47,772 bases of DNA from Candidatus Woesearchaeota archaeon (GTDB taxonomy: Archaea; Nanobdellota; Nanobdellia; Woesearchaeales; DSVV01), in the NCBI GenBank assembly GCA_016214075.1, contig JACRPI010000017.1, positions 1 through 47,772 on the forward strand, in the 5' to 3' direction. Positions 8,835 through 16,459 of this stretch are shown here, piece after piece; the first letter of the stretch is position 1; each line of letters opens with the position of its first letter. Both the position numbers and the translations under genes were made by a program. The notes below the pieces were generated by a model, which saw only the letters and a list, made by a program, of their open reading frames with translations, was not told the DNA's origin and searched no databases.

Positions 8835-8930
8835 TTTCGGATAAACCGAAAAAAACATGCGAAAAAACAAAAATACCGAAATCTATTCGCGTTTTCCGAA
8901 AATCTTTCGGACTATCCGAAGACCTTTCGG
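8835..8930. promoter_or_regulatory. Cluster of seven CCGAA/TTCGG sites before radB
   Basis: TTTCGG at 8835, 8905 and 8925; CCGAAA at 8846, 8876 and 8896; CCGAAG at 8916. Adjacent opposite copies form short palindromes, for example TCCGAAA/TTTCGGA with a 3-nt centre (8895-8911). The cluster ends just before the radB TATA-like sequence (about 8943-8950), the position expected for an operator array. Confidence 0.55.
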
Positions 8931-8988
8931 AAAAGCGACCGATACTTAAATGAAAAACAACGTTCTACAAAAAGCAGAGGTGGTTTTC

Positions 8989-9918
8989 ATGCCAACACTG
9001 CGAACAGTTTTAGGGATTGAGGAAATAACAGCGAATATTTTCAGTTTTTTACCGAGAATATCGGATAAGTACATAACAAAGTATTTAAACGCTCCAGCCA
9101 CTACTGACACCATGGAAGATGTTCTTTTTCCGACAGGAACGCCGGTCTTTGATGCGCTTCTTTCAGGCTATGAAGGCGGCGTGCTCACTGCGCTGTATGG
9201 TCCTGCTGGAACAGGCAAAACAACAATCTGTCTTTTGGCGGCAATAGCTACGATTCGAGCAGGAAAAAAAGTAATTTTTGTGGATACAGAAGGAGGTTTT
9301 TCCACTGTTCGCTTTCAGCAATTGTTGCAAAGTGAAGCAAAAGAACAGTATCTGGAGAAAATATTTCTCCTTAAGCCAATGACGTTTGGAGATCAGACAA
9401 AAACAATTGCCCGTTTGCGGGAAGTAGTCAATGAAAAAATAGGGCTCATTATTGTGGATAGTGTTTCTTCATTATACAGAGTGGAAATCGCAAAGCATGA
9501 AGGAGTCAAAGCGATTAACGCGGATCTCGGACTTCAGTTATACTATCTGAGCAGCATCGCGCGAAAATACACCATTCCTGTTCTTGTCACAAGTCAAGTG
9601 TATGCGGATTTTGAAGAGCGGGATAAAGTGCGTATGGTTGGCGGGGATATTCTCAAGTATGGCGCGAAATGTTTGCTGGAGATTGAGAAATACAAAACAG
9701 TCCGAAAAGCGACAGTGATCAAGCATCGTTCGTTGCCAGAGCAGAGATCCGTTGTTTTCGAAATTACAGAAAATGGTTTCACTGCGTTTGAAGAGCCGAA
9801 GAAAATCGGAACTCCACACAATTTGCCGCAAAAAAAGAGTGTTTCTGAGGAGATTGCGGCAAGATTTCCTGAATTAAAAGACAAAAAAGAGTTTGAAGAA
9901 GCAGGGAATATGGGGTAA
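8989..9918 (+). CDS. radB: RadB-like RecA-family recombinase paralogue
   Basis: A 309-residue RecA-fold ATPase with Walker A GPAGTGKT at 71-78, the FVDTEGGFS region near 98-105, Walker B LIIVDS at 153-158 and the DILKYGAKC stretch near 222-230. This is the archaeal RadB layout (a regulator of RadA in homologous recombination), but longer than the usual ~225 residues: it has about 45 extra residues at the N-terminus and a tail of about 40. The ATG at 8989 is chosen because GAGGTG (8977-8982) precedes it by 6 nt; the 8950 ATG overlaps the TATA-like element. A very short RadA lacking its HhH domain is the alternative. Confidence 0.75.
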   Translation: MPTLRTVLGIEEITANIFSFLPRISDKYITKYLNAPATTDTMEDVLFPTGTPVFDALLSGYEGGVLTALYGPAGTGKTTICLLAAIATIRAGKKVIFVDTEGGFSTVRFQQLLQSEAKEQYLEKIFLLKPMTFGDQTKTIARLREVVNEKIGLIIVDSVSSLYRVEIAKHEGVKAINADLGLQLYYLSSIARKYTIPVLVTSQVYADFEERDKVRMVGGDILKYGAKCLLEIEKYKTVRKATVIKHRSLPEQRSVVFEITENGFTAFEEPKKIGTPHNLPQKKSVSEEIAARFPELKDKKEFEEAGNMG

Positions 9919-10151
9919 AACAAGAAGTACTAAAAATAGCTAAACTAGTTAAAACACGCACCAGCAAAGCAAATAAGGGGATTATTTGAGCGTACGACCG
10001 AACGGAGTGAGTGTCGTACTTGATCTCGCTTCCAATTGGCGAAAGAATTGACACAATTCATCTCTTTATTTATTAGTGAATAATACATAGAGATTCTAAA
10101 TAACGGGAAGGCGAGTGAGGGAAGAAGAAAATAAAAAAAGAAAAAACAAGA
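9919..10151. other. Intergenic region with a short hairpin
   Basis: Between convergent genes. It contains a 7-bp hairpin (GTACGAC 9992-9998 with GTCGTAC 10013-10019) and a partial copy of the dispersed repeat (CACGCACCAGC near 9955, ACACAATTCATC at 10051-10062). No gene is seen. Confidence 0.5.
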
Positions 10152-10751
10152 TTATTCCGCCGTAAATTCATCAATGCTGATAGGCATTTGATCGTCTGCT
10201 TGAATAACATTGCGTGCTTTCAAGTATTCTTTTGCAAGAACATAAAAGACTAAGCCAAGGCTTTTCTTTCCTTTGTTATTGCATGGTAAAACAAGGTCAA
10301 TCCCATTAATTTGGTTGTTTGTATCACACAATGCAATGACAGGAATACCTACTTTGAGTGCGTCAAGAACAGCGTTTCTGTCAGGCCATGCGTCTGTAAC
10401 CAAAATAACTTTTGTTTCCATGAATGTTTCAAGGTTTGGGTTGGTTAAGATTCCTGGTGGGTATCTCCCTGCGAAGAATTTTGCTCCAGTCGCTTTCCCG
10501 AAGAGTTTGACTGCGCGCCAGCCGTTTTCTCGTCTACTAATGATAAGAATGTCTTCTGGTGCGTATTGCGCGAGAAGGTTTGCGACAACGCGCAAGCGAT
10601 CATTAATTTTTTCAAGGTTCAAAACGCTTAATCCATCTGGTCGTGTTTTGTAAATAAAACCAGCCATTTGTTTTGTTCTGAATTTTGTTCCGATGTGAAT
10701 TCCTGATTTCAAGTATGCCTTGGAATCCACAAGCATGTTTTCTTCTGCCAT
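10152..10751 (-). CDS. rps2: 30S ribosomal protein uS2, archaeal type
   Basis: A 199-residue protein matching archaeal/eukaryotic uS2 (the RPSA family) along its length: SGIHIGTKF near 17-25, GRYPPGILTNP near 93-103, and VILVTDAWPDRNAV near 114-128. It is a structural protein of the small subunit. AGGAG in GTGAGGAGAATATT precedes the ATG. The leader is long (a TATA at about 10893-10903 lies some 150 nt upstream) and contains a nine-codon mini-ORF. In other archaea rps2 often neighbours rps9/rpo genes; here it stands alone. Confidence 0.95.
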   Translation of the reverse strand: MAEENMLVDSKAYLKSGIHIGTKFRTKQMAGFIYKTRPDGLSVLNLEKINDRLRVVANLLAQYAPEDILIISRRENGWRAVKLFGKATGAKFFAGRYPPGILTNPNLETFMETKVILVTDAWPDRNAVLDALKVGIPVIALCDTNNQINGIDLVLPCNNKGKKSLGLVFYVLAKEYLKARNVIQADDQMPISIDEFTAE

Positions 10752-10957
10752 AATATTCTCCTCACGTTTGTTTTTGGTAAAGTAATAAGAAATATTTCCT
10801 ATTACTTCATATTCTCACCCTGAAGTGCCAGAAAAGTCCATACTAAGTATGCTTATCTTCTCTGTGGGTAATGAATAACTGAAATAAGGTTTGGTTTATA
10901 AATGTTTACAGAATTTTATAAGAAATAAGTAAAAAAATAAAGAAAAAAAGAACAAAC

Positions 10958-11359
10958 TTATTGCTGTTCTTCTTGTTGTTGTTCGTCGCCGAAATCTTCG
11001 CTTTCTTCTCCCTGAGGAACTTCTTCCTCTTGTGGAGCAGCTTCAGCAGGTTGTTCTGAAGATGGTTCAGGAGTGCCTTGTGCTTCTCCGATAACTTCAG
11101 CAAATCCTACTTTTCGTAAGACTTTAGTTACTCTGATACGAACAGTATCGCCTTGTTTTGTGTTTGGAACAAAAAGTACGAATCCTTTTTTCTTGCAGAT
11201 ACCGTCTCCTTTTTCTCCAACTGCTTCGATGGTAACATCCATTTCTTCACCAACTTTCACTGGTGCGAATGATGCTCCTCCACCCATTGGGCTGCGTGGT
11301 CTGTTTCCAAAGCCGCCGCCATAACTACTTCTTCCTCTACTTTCATCATTTCCGTACAT
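10958..11359 (-). CDS. TRAM-domain RNA-binding protein
   Basis: A 133-residue protein. It has a Gly/Arg-rich N-terminus (about 1-32, RGG-like), a TRAM OB-fold (about 33-92, with GEKGDGICKKKGFVLFVPN), and a Glu/Gln-rich acidic tail. Stand-alone archaeal TRAM proteins act as RNA chaperones similar to cold-shock proteins, and the RGG-like head and acidic tail fit that role. AGGTGA lies 5-6 nt before the ATG. It sits in a row with uS2 on the same strand. Confidence 0.9.
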   Translation of the reverse strand: MYGNDESRGRSSYGGGFGNRPRSPMGGGASFAPVKVGEEMDVTIEAVGEKGDGICKKKGFVLFVPNTKQGDTVRIRVTKVLRKVGFAEVIGEAQGTPEPSSEQPAEAAPQEEEVPQGEESEDFGDEQQQEEQQ

Positions 11360-11436
11360 ACTTTCACCTATCTAATTTGTTGCGCATAGCACGCTGAGAA
11401 TGAGAATATATTCATTCTATATAAAGATTGTTGTGT

Positions 11437-11583
11437 TTAAGGACCGCCCCGTTTTCCTCTGTTGCGAATAGTTCGTGCGCTAAAGTCCGTTGACTTCTCA
11501 GAAACAGCGTTTGCAAGATTCTTGTTTCCAGAAGTTCCTTTAAATCTATTTTTTTCATCTGCTTTTTCTTTGTATGTTACCAT
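11437..11583 (-). CDS. Small basic protein (48 aa), unknown
   Basis: A 48-residue ORF beginning MVTYKEKADEKNRFKGTS and ending in RNRGKRGGP. A strong Shine-Dalgarno GAGGTG sits 6 nt before the ATG, and a TATA-like TTTAAATAG lies about 50 nt upstream. Strong initiation signals, codon use like the neighbours and a basic Gly-rich tail support a real gene. Basic small proteins of this kind often bind RNA or ribosomes, but I do not recognise a family. Confidence 0.6.
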   Translation of the reverse strand: MVTYKEKADEKNRFKGTSGNKNLANAVSEKSTDFSARTIRNRGKRGGP

Positions 11584-11697
11584 GAAGAGCACCTCTTTTT
11601 AAATCTCTCTGTCCCTCTAAGCTTGGCTTCTATTTAAACTTTTCATTTTCAAGGTACAGTGATTAACTTTATAACTTGGGTGCGTTTTACATTTTTG

Positions 11698-12213
11698 ATG
11701 ATTGATCTCAAACAAGTGCAAAAGGAAATTGAAGCATCTCATCTTTTCCAAAACTGGAAAAAAGAGCAGCAGGGATACCTCGTTCATTTTTTTTGTATGA
11801 ATGAAAAAGAAGTACAAGTGGGCTATTATGATGAGAAAAAGGATGTCATTGCAACATTTGTCAAAGCAGAAGAGATCACAAAAACAGAGGACAAAGAAAT
11901 TTTCAGACAAGAAAAAAAGATTGCGCCTTTAGACATGCATAATGTAAAGATTTCCATGAAAGATGCAGAACAAAAAGCAGAAGCGCTCCAAAAGCAGAAA
12001 TATCCAGGAGACCTAGTTTCCAAAAAAATAATTGTCTTACAAACTATCAACAACATTCCAACATATAATATGACACTCATCACAATGACCTTCAAGATGA
12101 TAAATATTCGTGTGGATGCAGCAACAGGAAACGTGTTGGAAGAAAAAATGCAGCCCATTATGGATTTTGTGCAGACGATCGAGAAAGGAAACAAAGAGGG
12201 AAAGGGGGAATAA
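11698..12213 (+). CDS. Hypothetical protein with PepSY-like C-terminus
   Basis: A 171-residue cytoplasmic protein with no signal or membrane helix. The C-terminal part ends in IRVDAATGNVLEEK, typical of PepSY-like strands; the rest is unrecognised and Lys/Glu-rich. The ATG at 11698 is chosen because TTTATAAC (11667-11674) lies about 27 nt upstream, so it would be leaderless; the upstream ATG at 11659 precedes that box. It is followed after 2 nt by dut, so the two are probably cotranscribed. Function unknown. Confidence 0.6.
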   Translation: MIDLKQVQKEIEASHLFQNWKKEQQGYLVHFFCMNEKEVQVGYYDEKKDVIATFVKAEEITKTEDKEIFRQEKKIAPLDMHNVKISMKDAEQKAEALQKQKYPGDLVSKKIIVLQTINNIPTYNMTLITMTFKMINIRVDAATGNVLEEKMQPIMDFVQTIEKGNKEGKGE

Positions 12214-12215
12214 CA

Positions 12216-12647
12216 ATGAGAATAGAAATTGTAAAAACAGACAAAGAATTGCCAACACCAAAATATGCGCATCTTGGCGATGCGGGAATGGATTTGTATA
12301 GTGCAGCAGAATACACGCTTCAGCCAGGAGAAAGAAAATTAATTCCAACAGGATTAAAGATTGCAGTGCCCTACGGATTTGAAGTGCAGGTTCGTCCAAG
12401 AAGTGGATTAGCATTAAAACATGGAGTTTCTGTCGTAAACACGCCAGGAACAATTGATCATCAGTACCGTGGAGAGATGGGTGTTGTGCTCATTAACCAT
12501 GGCAAAGAAGCGTTTGAGATAAAACGAGGAGAACGTATTGCGCAGATGGTTTTAAACAAAGTAGAATTTATGCATTTGGAAGAAGTGGAAGCGTTGACAG
12601 AAACAGATCGTGGAGCAGGTGGCTTTGGAAGTACAGGAGCGAAATAA
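12216..12647 (+). CDS. dut: dUTP diphosphatase (trimeric dUTPase)
   Basis: A 143-residue enzyme with all five motifs of trimeric dUTPases: DAGMDLYS (22-29), RPRSGLA (59-65), GTIDHQYRGE (77-86, catalytic Asp80 and uracil-site Tyr83), GERIAQ (104-109) and RGAGGFGSTG (131-140, the C-terminal P-loop-like arm). It hydrolyses dUTP to dUMP and PPi, keeping uracil out of DNA and feeding dTMP synthesis. A dTMP-kinase-like gene lies 460 nt downstream on the other strand. GGGGGA lies 5-8 nt before the ATG. Confidence 0.96.
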   Translation: MRIEIVKTDKELPTPKYAHLGDAGMDLYSAAEYTLQPGERKLIPTGLKIAVPYGFEVQVRPRSGLALKHGVSVVNTPGTIDHQYRGEMGVVLINHGKEAFEIKRGERIAQMVLNKVEFMHLEEVEALTETDRGAGGFGSTGAK

Positions 12648-12680
12648 TTTACTTTTCTTTTTAACTTATTTTTTTCTTTG
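12648..12680 (+). terminator. T-rich terminator after dut
   Basis: Runs of T just after the stop codon (12652-12678) match the oligo-T signals that end archaeal transcription. Confidence 0.5.
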
Positions 12681-12851
12681 ATCTTCTCATCACTCCAATC
12701 TGCAGTCTAGTAACTTCTCATTCACACCATGACCACAAAACACATACCAGCAACGATCACTACTGACAACGCAATCTATTATTAAGAAATATTCTAATCG
12801 TAAAAGCTAAGTAAGAAAAAGAATATAAACAAGCGAGATAAAGAAGCAATC

Positions 12852-13103
12852 ATGAAAGCAGATCTCGAAGCAATCAAACAAAGAAATCAGCGAGTTGAAG
12901 TAGACAAAGCATGGGAAACTTCAACGACAAGAAAGATGGTAATAGGTGCAATGACCTACATCATAATCGTGATATTTCTATTCTTAATAGAAGCACCAAA
13001 CCCATTTCTGAATGCGATTGTTCCAGTCATCGGTTTCCTGCTCTCCACCGCAACACTTTCATGGTGTAAAGAGAAATGGATACAAAGCCAAAAGAAGAGA
13101 TAA
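12852..13103 (+). CDS. Small two-helix membrane protein (83 aa)
   Basis: Residues 1-27 are charged (DLEAIKQRNQRVEVDKAWE), followed by two hydrophobic helices (about 28-47 and 52-70) joined by EAPNP and a basic end. Both ends are predicted inside. It resembles small membrane proteins I recall from DPANN and CPR genomes, with no known function. A TATA-like AATATAAAC (about 12821-12829) lies about 25-30 nt before the ATG. It converges with the kinase gene, ending 6 nt away. Confidence 0.7.
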   Translation: MKADLEAIKQRNQRVEVDKAWETSTTRKMVIGAMTYIIIVIFLFLIEAPNPFLNAIVPVIGFLLSTATLSWCKEKWIQSQKKR

Positions 13104-13109
13104 GGAACA

Positions 13110-13856
13110 TCAAATATGTTTCACGAGTGTGCTCTCATTATTGTATTTCTCCCAGATATCAATAACTTTTCGTTCAGTGTCCTCAACAGTCGCGGGAGGA
13201 TTGGTATCAATATACACAATTTTTGTTCCTCCTTTTTCAAACACTTTCTGAATCCACTCACTTTTGTAGCGCGACGCGATTTTTCGTAAAAACAAAACTT
13301 CTTCAAAAATAGCGTTGTCCTGTTTTTTCCGTTCCTTCAGGCGTTTGATAGCGACATCAGAATCAATGTCAATGATGAGAAGAAGCGAAGGAGCGTGTTT
13401 GATGGCAAATGCGTTGCCAGGGAGTTTCATCAAATCCATTAAGGTAATTTGTTCGAGTTGTACTGGTTGATAAACAAGAGAAGAAATAACCCCTCGTTCT
13501 TGGAAAATAATTTTGCCTGCTTCCATTGCAGGGACAAGAAGGCGTTTGTATAAAATCTCGCGATCTAAACTAAACGCGTGTGCAGTGGATATTCCTGAAT
13601 ATTTTCGTTTCTCGTTTTTGCGGATAATTTCTTCACGAATTGCTTTACCCACATACACAAACGTCGGCTCATTGCTGATAATCACGTCATATTCTTTAAT
13701 TTCTTCGAGTTCAGGAATAGTATTGTGTTCTTGCCAGTATTCGCGCAGGTCAAGAACGCGTTTTCCCTTTTTTTCTTCATAGCGTCGAAGTGCAGTCGTC
13801 ACAGTCCCTTTGCCGCAGCCATCAACACCATCAATCATGACAAATGTTCCTTTCAT
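13110..13856 (-). CDS. Thymidylate kinase-like P-loop kinase
   Basis: A 248-residue P-loop protein. Walker A GVDGCGKGT lies near residues 9-17, an ISNEPTFVYVGKAIRE segment (the EP motif of dTMP kinases) near 58-73, FSLDRE near 93-98 and RGV near 118-120. It would phosphorylate dTMP to dTDP and fits with dut nearby. The ATG at 13856 starts the conserved domain and has a TATA-like TTAATAAATT about 25 nt upstream. The 71-codon in-frame extension lacks conservation and overlaps a separate small gene. Some such proteins act on other nucleotides. Confidence 0.82.
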   Translation of the reverse strand: MKGTFVMIDGVDGCGKGTVTTALRRYEEKKGKRVLDLREYWQEHNTIPELEEIKEYDVIISNEPTFVYVGKAIREEIIRKNEKRKYSGISTAHAFSLDREILYKRLLVPAMEAGKIIFQERGVISSLVYQPVQLEQITLMDLMKLPGNAFAIKHAPSLLLIIDIDSDVAIKRLKERKKQDNAIFEEVLFLRKIASRYKSEWIQKVFEKGGTKIVYIDTNPPATVEDTERKVIDIWEKYNNESTLVKHI

Positions 13857-13893
13857 AGAATATGTAGTATCTTTAGAATTTATTAAGGTATTG

Positions 13894-14022
13894 CTATTGT
13901 TTCTTTTTGAGATTGTAATATTTCTTCGACCGCTCACTTTTCGTTTTGGTGTCCGTAACTGAAGTTCTCTTAGAAGAAATGCTCTCTCCTGATCGAAGTT
14001 TGATATAAACACGATTTGCCAT
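13894..14022 (-). CDS. Small basic protein (42 aa)
   Basis: A 42-residue ORF beginning MANRVYIKLRSGES and ending YYNLKKKQ, with 14 Lys/Arg. GATATAAGC (about 14043-14051) lies 25 nt before the ATG, a textbook leaderless promoter. Start and spacing suggest a real gene. The VYIKL opening and NLKKK ending faintly recall bL33-type ribosomal proteins, but the zinc or core motif is absent and I do not claim it. It lies in another frame inside the upstream extension of the kinase. Confidence 0.45.
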   Translation of the reverse strand: MANRVYIKLRSGESISSKRTSVTDTKTKSERSKKYYNLKKKQ

Positions 14023-14255
14023 GCTATTTCTTTATCTTCAGAGCTTATATCTCTTTGTTTTTTTTGCAAACACGTACCAACTGCACAAACAATCAGTCAG
14101 AAAAGTCCACACATACAATTCATCTATTTTTATAAAATAAACAGAGAGATTCAAAAGCAATAAGGCGAATCAAGGCGAAAGGAAATAGTTTCAGGATAAG
14201 ACAAAGCAAGGGGAAATCCATACTTATTTATATCAAATCAATCAGAAAACAATGT
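14023..14255. other. Divergent promoter region with dispersed repeat, copy 2
   Basis: TACCAAC (14075-14081), AGAAAAGTCC (14099-14108) and ACAATTCATC (14115-14124) repeat the arrangement at 1161-1211. A TATA box (TTATTTATATC, about 14223-14233) precedes the MFS gene by about 25 nt. No further gene is seen. Confidence 0.5.
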
Positions 14256-15500
14256 ATGCAAAAGAAAAAAACAGATGCAAAAAACGTCATATGGTTAGGA
14301 ATAGTCAGTCTATTGACAGATATTAGTTCAGAAATGTTATTTCCTATAATTCCTCCTATAATTCCGTTATTTCTCACTGTTGTGCTCAAAGCAAATATGG
14401 CCATCATTGGATTTATTGAAGGAATAGCAGAAGGACTATCTGCATTCCTAAAATTGATTGCAGGCATTGTCAGCGATCGCTTTAAGCATAAAAAACTCTT
14501 AACTATTATCGGATACAGTTCTTCAGCGCTGTCAAAACCATTTCTTGCATTAGCAACAATATGGCCGCATGTCCTCATCGTAAGAATTTTGGACAGAATT
14601 GGGAAAGGAATTAGAACAACGCCGAGAGACGCGTTGATTGCGGCGTCAGTAAAAGATTCTGAGCGAGGAAAATATTTTGGCCTGCATAGAACAATGGACA
14701 GTGTTGGCGCAGTTGTTGGCGTTCTTATTGTTACAGCATTACTCTTCTATTTGGGAGAATCAGAAGCAAGTTTCCGAACAGTGTTTTGGATTTCTTTTAT
14801 TCCCGCAGCGCTTGCAGTTGTATTACTTTTCTTGTTTGTCCATGATGTCGAAACAAAAGCAGAAACAAAAAAACAAAAACCATTCAACCTCTTCAAAGTA
14901 TGGAAAAGATTGAACAGGGATCTCAAAAAATTTTATATGATCATGCTACTCTTCAACGCAGCAAGTTTCAGCTATGCTTTTTTCATTTTGCGAGCGCAAA
15001 ATGTCGGTTTCGCAATCAAATTGATTCCAATCCTTTACCTCGTCTACAATATTTTCTATGCGTTTAGTGCGTATCCTGCGGGAAAAATCTCTGATCATTT
15101 TGGCAGAAATACTGTCCTTGCAGCAGGATTCCTATTATTTGCAGTAACAAGTCTTGGGTTTGGTTTTTTTGCGAATGACTCTACGCTTTGGATTTTATTC
15201 GCGATGTATGGAGTTTTTATTGGTCTTACGGATGGGGTTGCGAGAGCAGTAGTCGCGGATCTTTCCACAGAGAAAGATTCAGGAACAGCGTTTGGTGTGT
15301 ATCACATGCTTGTAGGTCTCACTATTTTCCCTGCGAATATGATTGGTGGGTTACTCTGGAAGTATGTGAGTCCAACAGCGCCGTTTGTCTATGCAGCAGT
15401 TCTTGCATTGCTTGCAACAGCTGCAATTCTTCTCTTCCACAATCGAGAAAAAGTCAAAGCAGTGAAGATGACCATGCAGAATTTCAAGGCGTATAGGTAG
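14256..15500 (+). CDS. MFS transporter, 12 helices
   Basis: A 414-residue major facilitator protein with about 12 transmembrane segments. The signature loops are visible: DRFKHKKLL after helix 2 (about 71-79), RILDRIGKGIRTTPRDAL near 108-125, and SDHFGRNTVL after helix 8. The RIGKGIRT.PRDAL motif is typical of a family of uncharacterised prokaryotic MFS permeases. The substrate is unknown; efflux or nutrient uptake are both possible. A TATA box lies about 25 nt before the start. ATG at 14252 is out of frame, so 14256 is used. It converges with the next gene with no gap. Confidence 0.85.
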   Translation: MQKKKTDAKNVIWLGIVSLLTDISSEMLFPIIPPIIPLFLTVVLKANMAIIGFIEGIAEGLSAFLKLIAGIVSDRFKHKKLLTIIGYSSSALSKPFLALATIWPHVLIVRILDRIGKGIRTTPRDALIAASVKDSERGKYFGLHRTMDSVGAVVGVLIVTALLFYLGESEASFRTVFWISFIPAALAVVLLFLFVHDVETKAETKKQKPFNLFKVWKRLNRDLKKFYMIMLLFNAASFSYAFFILRAQNVGFAIKLIPILYLVYNIFYAFSAYPAGKISDHFGRNTVLAAGFLLFAVTSLGFGFFANDSTLWILFAMYGVFIGLTDGVARAVVADLSTEKDSGTAFGVYHMLVGLTIFPANMIGGLLWKYVSPTAPFVYAAVLALLATAAILLFHNREKVKAVKMTMQNFKAYR

Positions 15501-16205
15501 CTAGCCAAAAAGAACAACCTTCTCTACTCCGTTAGCATAAACAGAAAGAGGGCCATTGAAATCTTTATATGCTTGCAAGGGATCTTCAAAGAGGTATGGA
15601 AAAAAACCACCTATTCCATAATTAATACCCACTCCATCGAGTGAGTCCATCGATTTTACTACGCTGACCCTAAAAGGGCAGCATCCTGGACAGATTCCAG
15701 TATAGATTCGTTCATTTGATTCAAAAGATCCAAACACTGCGTCTAAAGCGCGCTGTTCAAGCGGAGATAATTTGGCAAGTTCAAAATTTTCATTTTCAAA
15801 TGATGCTCCAACACCTCTCTCGTTGTAAAGATATCTTCTAAACTGCTCAGTCCTCTGTTCTTTTAATTCCCCCCAACTACTTATGTTAGGGGGCATAGGA
15901 TATTTGACGAGAGCTGCTTGTTTCAAGCTGCGCACAAAGTCAGAAATACCAAAAGCTCCAAGGGTATAATGACCATGGGCGTCAGGGCTATAACTCTCGG
16001 CTAACGATGTTATATATCTATCATCTCTAGAATAACGATGAGAAAAGAGTTCTACAGCGAACTCCGTATGCCGTTTCCTCTCACTATATGTAAGTGGTCG
16101 AGGAGGCATTTTGCGTCCTTCATTTTCTAAAGCGTACGTCCATTCCATAACAGCAGCCCACATATTTTCTGCTTCAGAACCATTTCTGTCAATAACTCGT
16201 ACCAT
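15501..16205 (-). CDS. Protein of unknown function (234 aa)
   Basis: A soluble protein starting MVRVIDRNGSEAENMW. Visible features are a charged central part, a CPGCCPFRV cysteine cluster near residues 177-185 that could bind metal, and a Gly-rich segment GVGINYGIGGFF near 199-210. I recognise no family. AGGTGAG lies 5 nt before the ATG at 16205, which decides the start; the frame further upstream (to 16289) runs antiparallel to nothing conserved and overlaps another small ORF in a different frame. It is the second gene of an operon behind the 37-residue membrane protein, divergent from a tandem Lrp regulator that probably controls it. Confidence 0.65.
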   Translation of the reverse strand: MVRVIDRNGSEAENMWAAVMEWTYALENEGRKMPPRPLTYSERKRHTEFAVELFSHRYSRDDRYITSLAESYSPDAHGHYTLGAFGISDFVRSLKQAALVKYPMPPNISSWGELKEQRTEQFRRYLYNERGVGASFENENFELAKLSPLEQRALDAVFGSFESNERIYTGICPGCCPFRVSVVKSMDSLDGVGINYGIGGFFPYLFEDPLQAYKDFNGPLSVYANGVEKVVLFG

Positions 16206-16218
16206 TTTTCTCACCTTT

Positions 16219-16332
16219 TTACAAAATGAGGATAAGCAGCACAACAAAAAGTGCCACATAAATCCAACCATTTGTTGTTTCTCTCCCATCGATGTAATTC
16301 AAATATTCCATATACGATGTGTTTTCTATCAT
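16219..16332 (-). CDS. Single-pass membrane microprotein (37 aa)
   Basis: MIENTSYMEYLNYIDGRE, then a single hydrophobic helix (about residues 24-37) ending in LILIL. AAGGTGAT lies 6-7 nt before the ATG at 16332. The stop is 13 nt before the start of the 234-residue protein, and that gene's Shine-Dalgarno sits between them, so the two form an operon. The N-terminus is predicted outside or the helix works as a tail anchor. It may anchor or inhibit the downstream protein; this is inference from position only. Confidence 0.55.
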   Translation of the reverse strand: MIENTSYMEYLNYIDGRETTNGWIYVALFVVLLILIL

Positions 16333-16459
16333 CATCAATCACCTTCTTTAGTTACTTCTTTTTAGTAGTTACTTAATTGTTTGTACTATATTAAGCTTTC
16401 GAGACAAAAATTACTTAAAATCAAAAAATATTAATAGAAAATTGTATTATGTGTTAAAA
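16333..16459. promoter_or_regulatory. Divergent control region with TAGTTACTT repeats
   Basis: TAGTTACTT occurs at about 16349-16357 and again at about 16366-16374, 17 nt apart, followed by AT-rich TATA candidates for both directions. The neighbouring Lrp-type protein is the obvious candidate to bind here. Confidence 0.45.

Noticed and set aside
8796-9020. 74-codon plus-strand ORF before radB
   Set aside because: It is translated from the palindromic control region and overlaps the radB start in another frame.
9992-10019. Factor-independent terminator of the bacterial type
   Set aside because: The 7-bp hairpin is not followed by a T run, so it is listed only as a hairpin.
13857-14069. 71-codon N-terminal extension of the kinase
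   Set aside because: It lacks conservation, overlaps a small gene with its own promoter, and the kinase has a TATA box just before 13856.
16206-16289. 28-codon extension of the 234-residue protein
   Set aside because: A strong Shine-Dalgarno marks 16205, and the extension overlaps the 37-residue membrane ORF in another frame.
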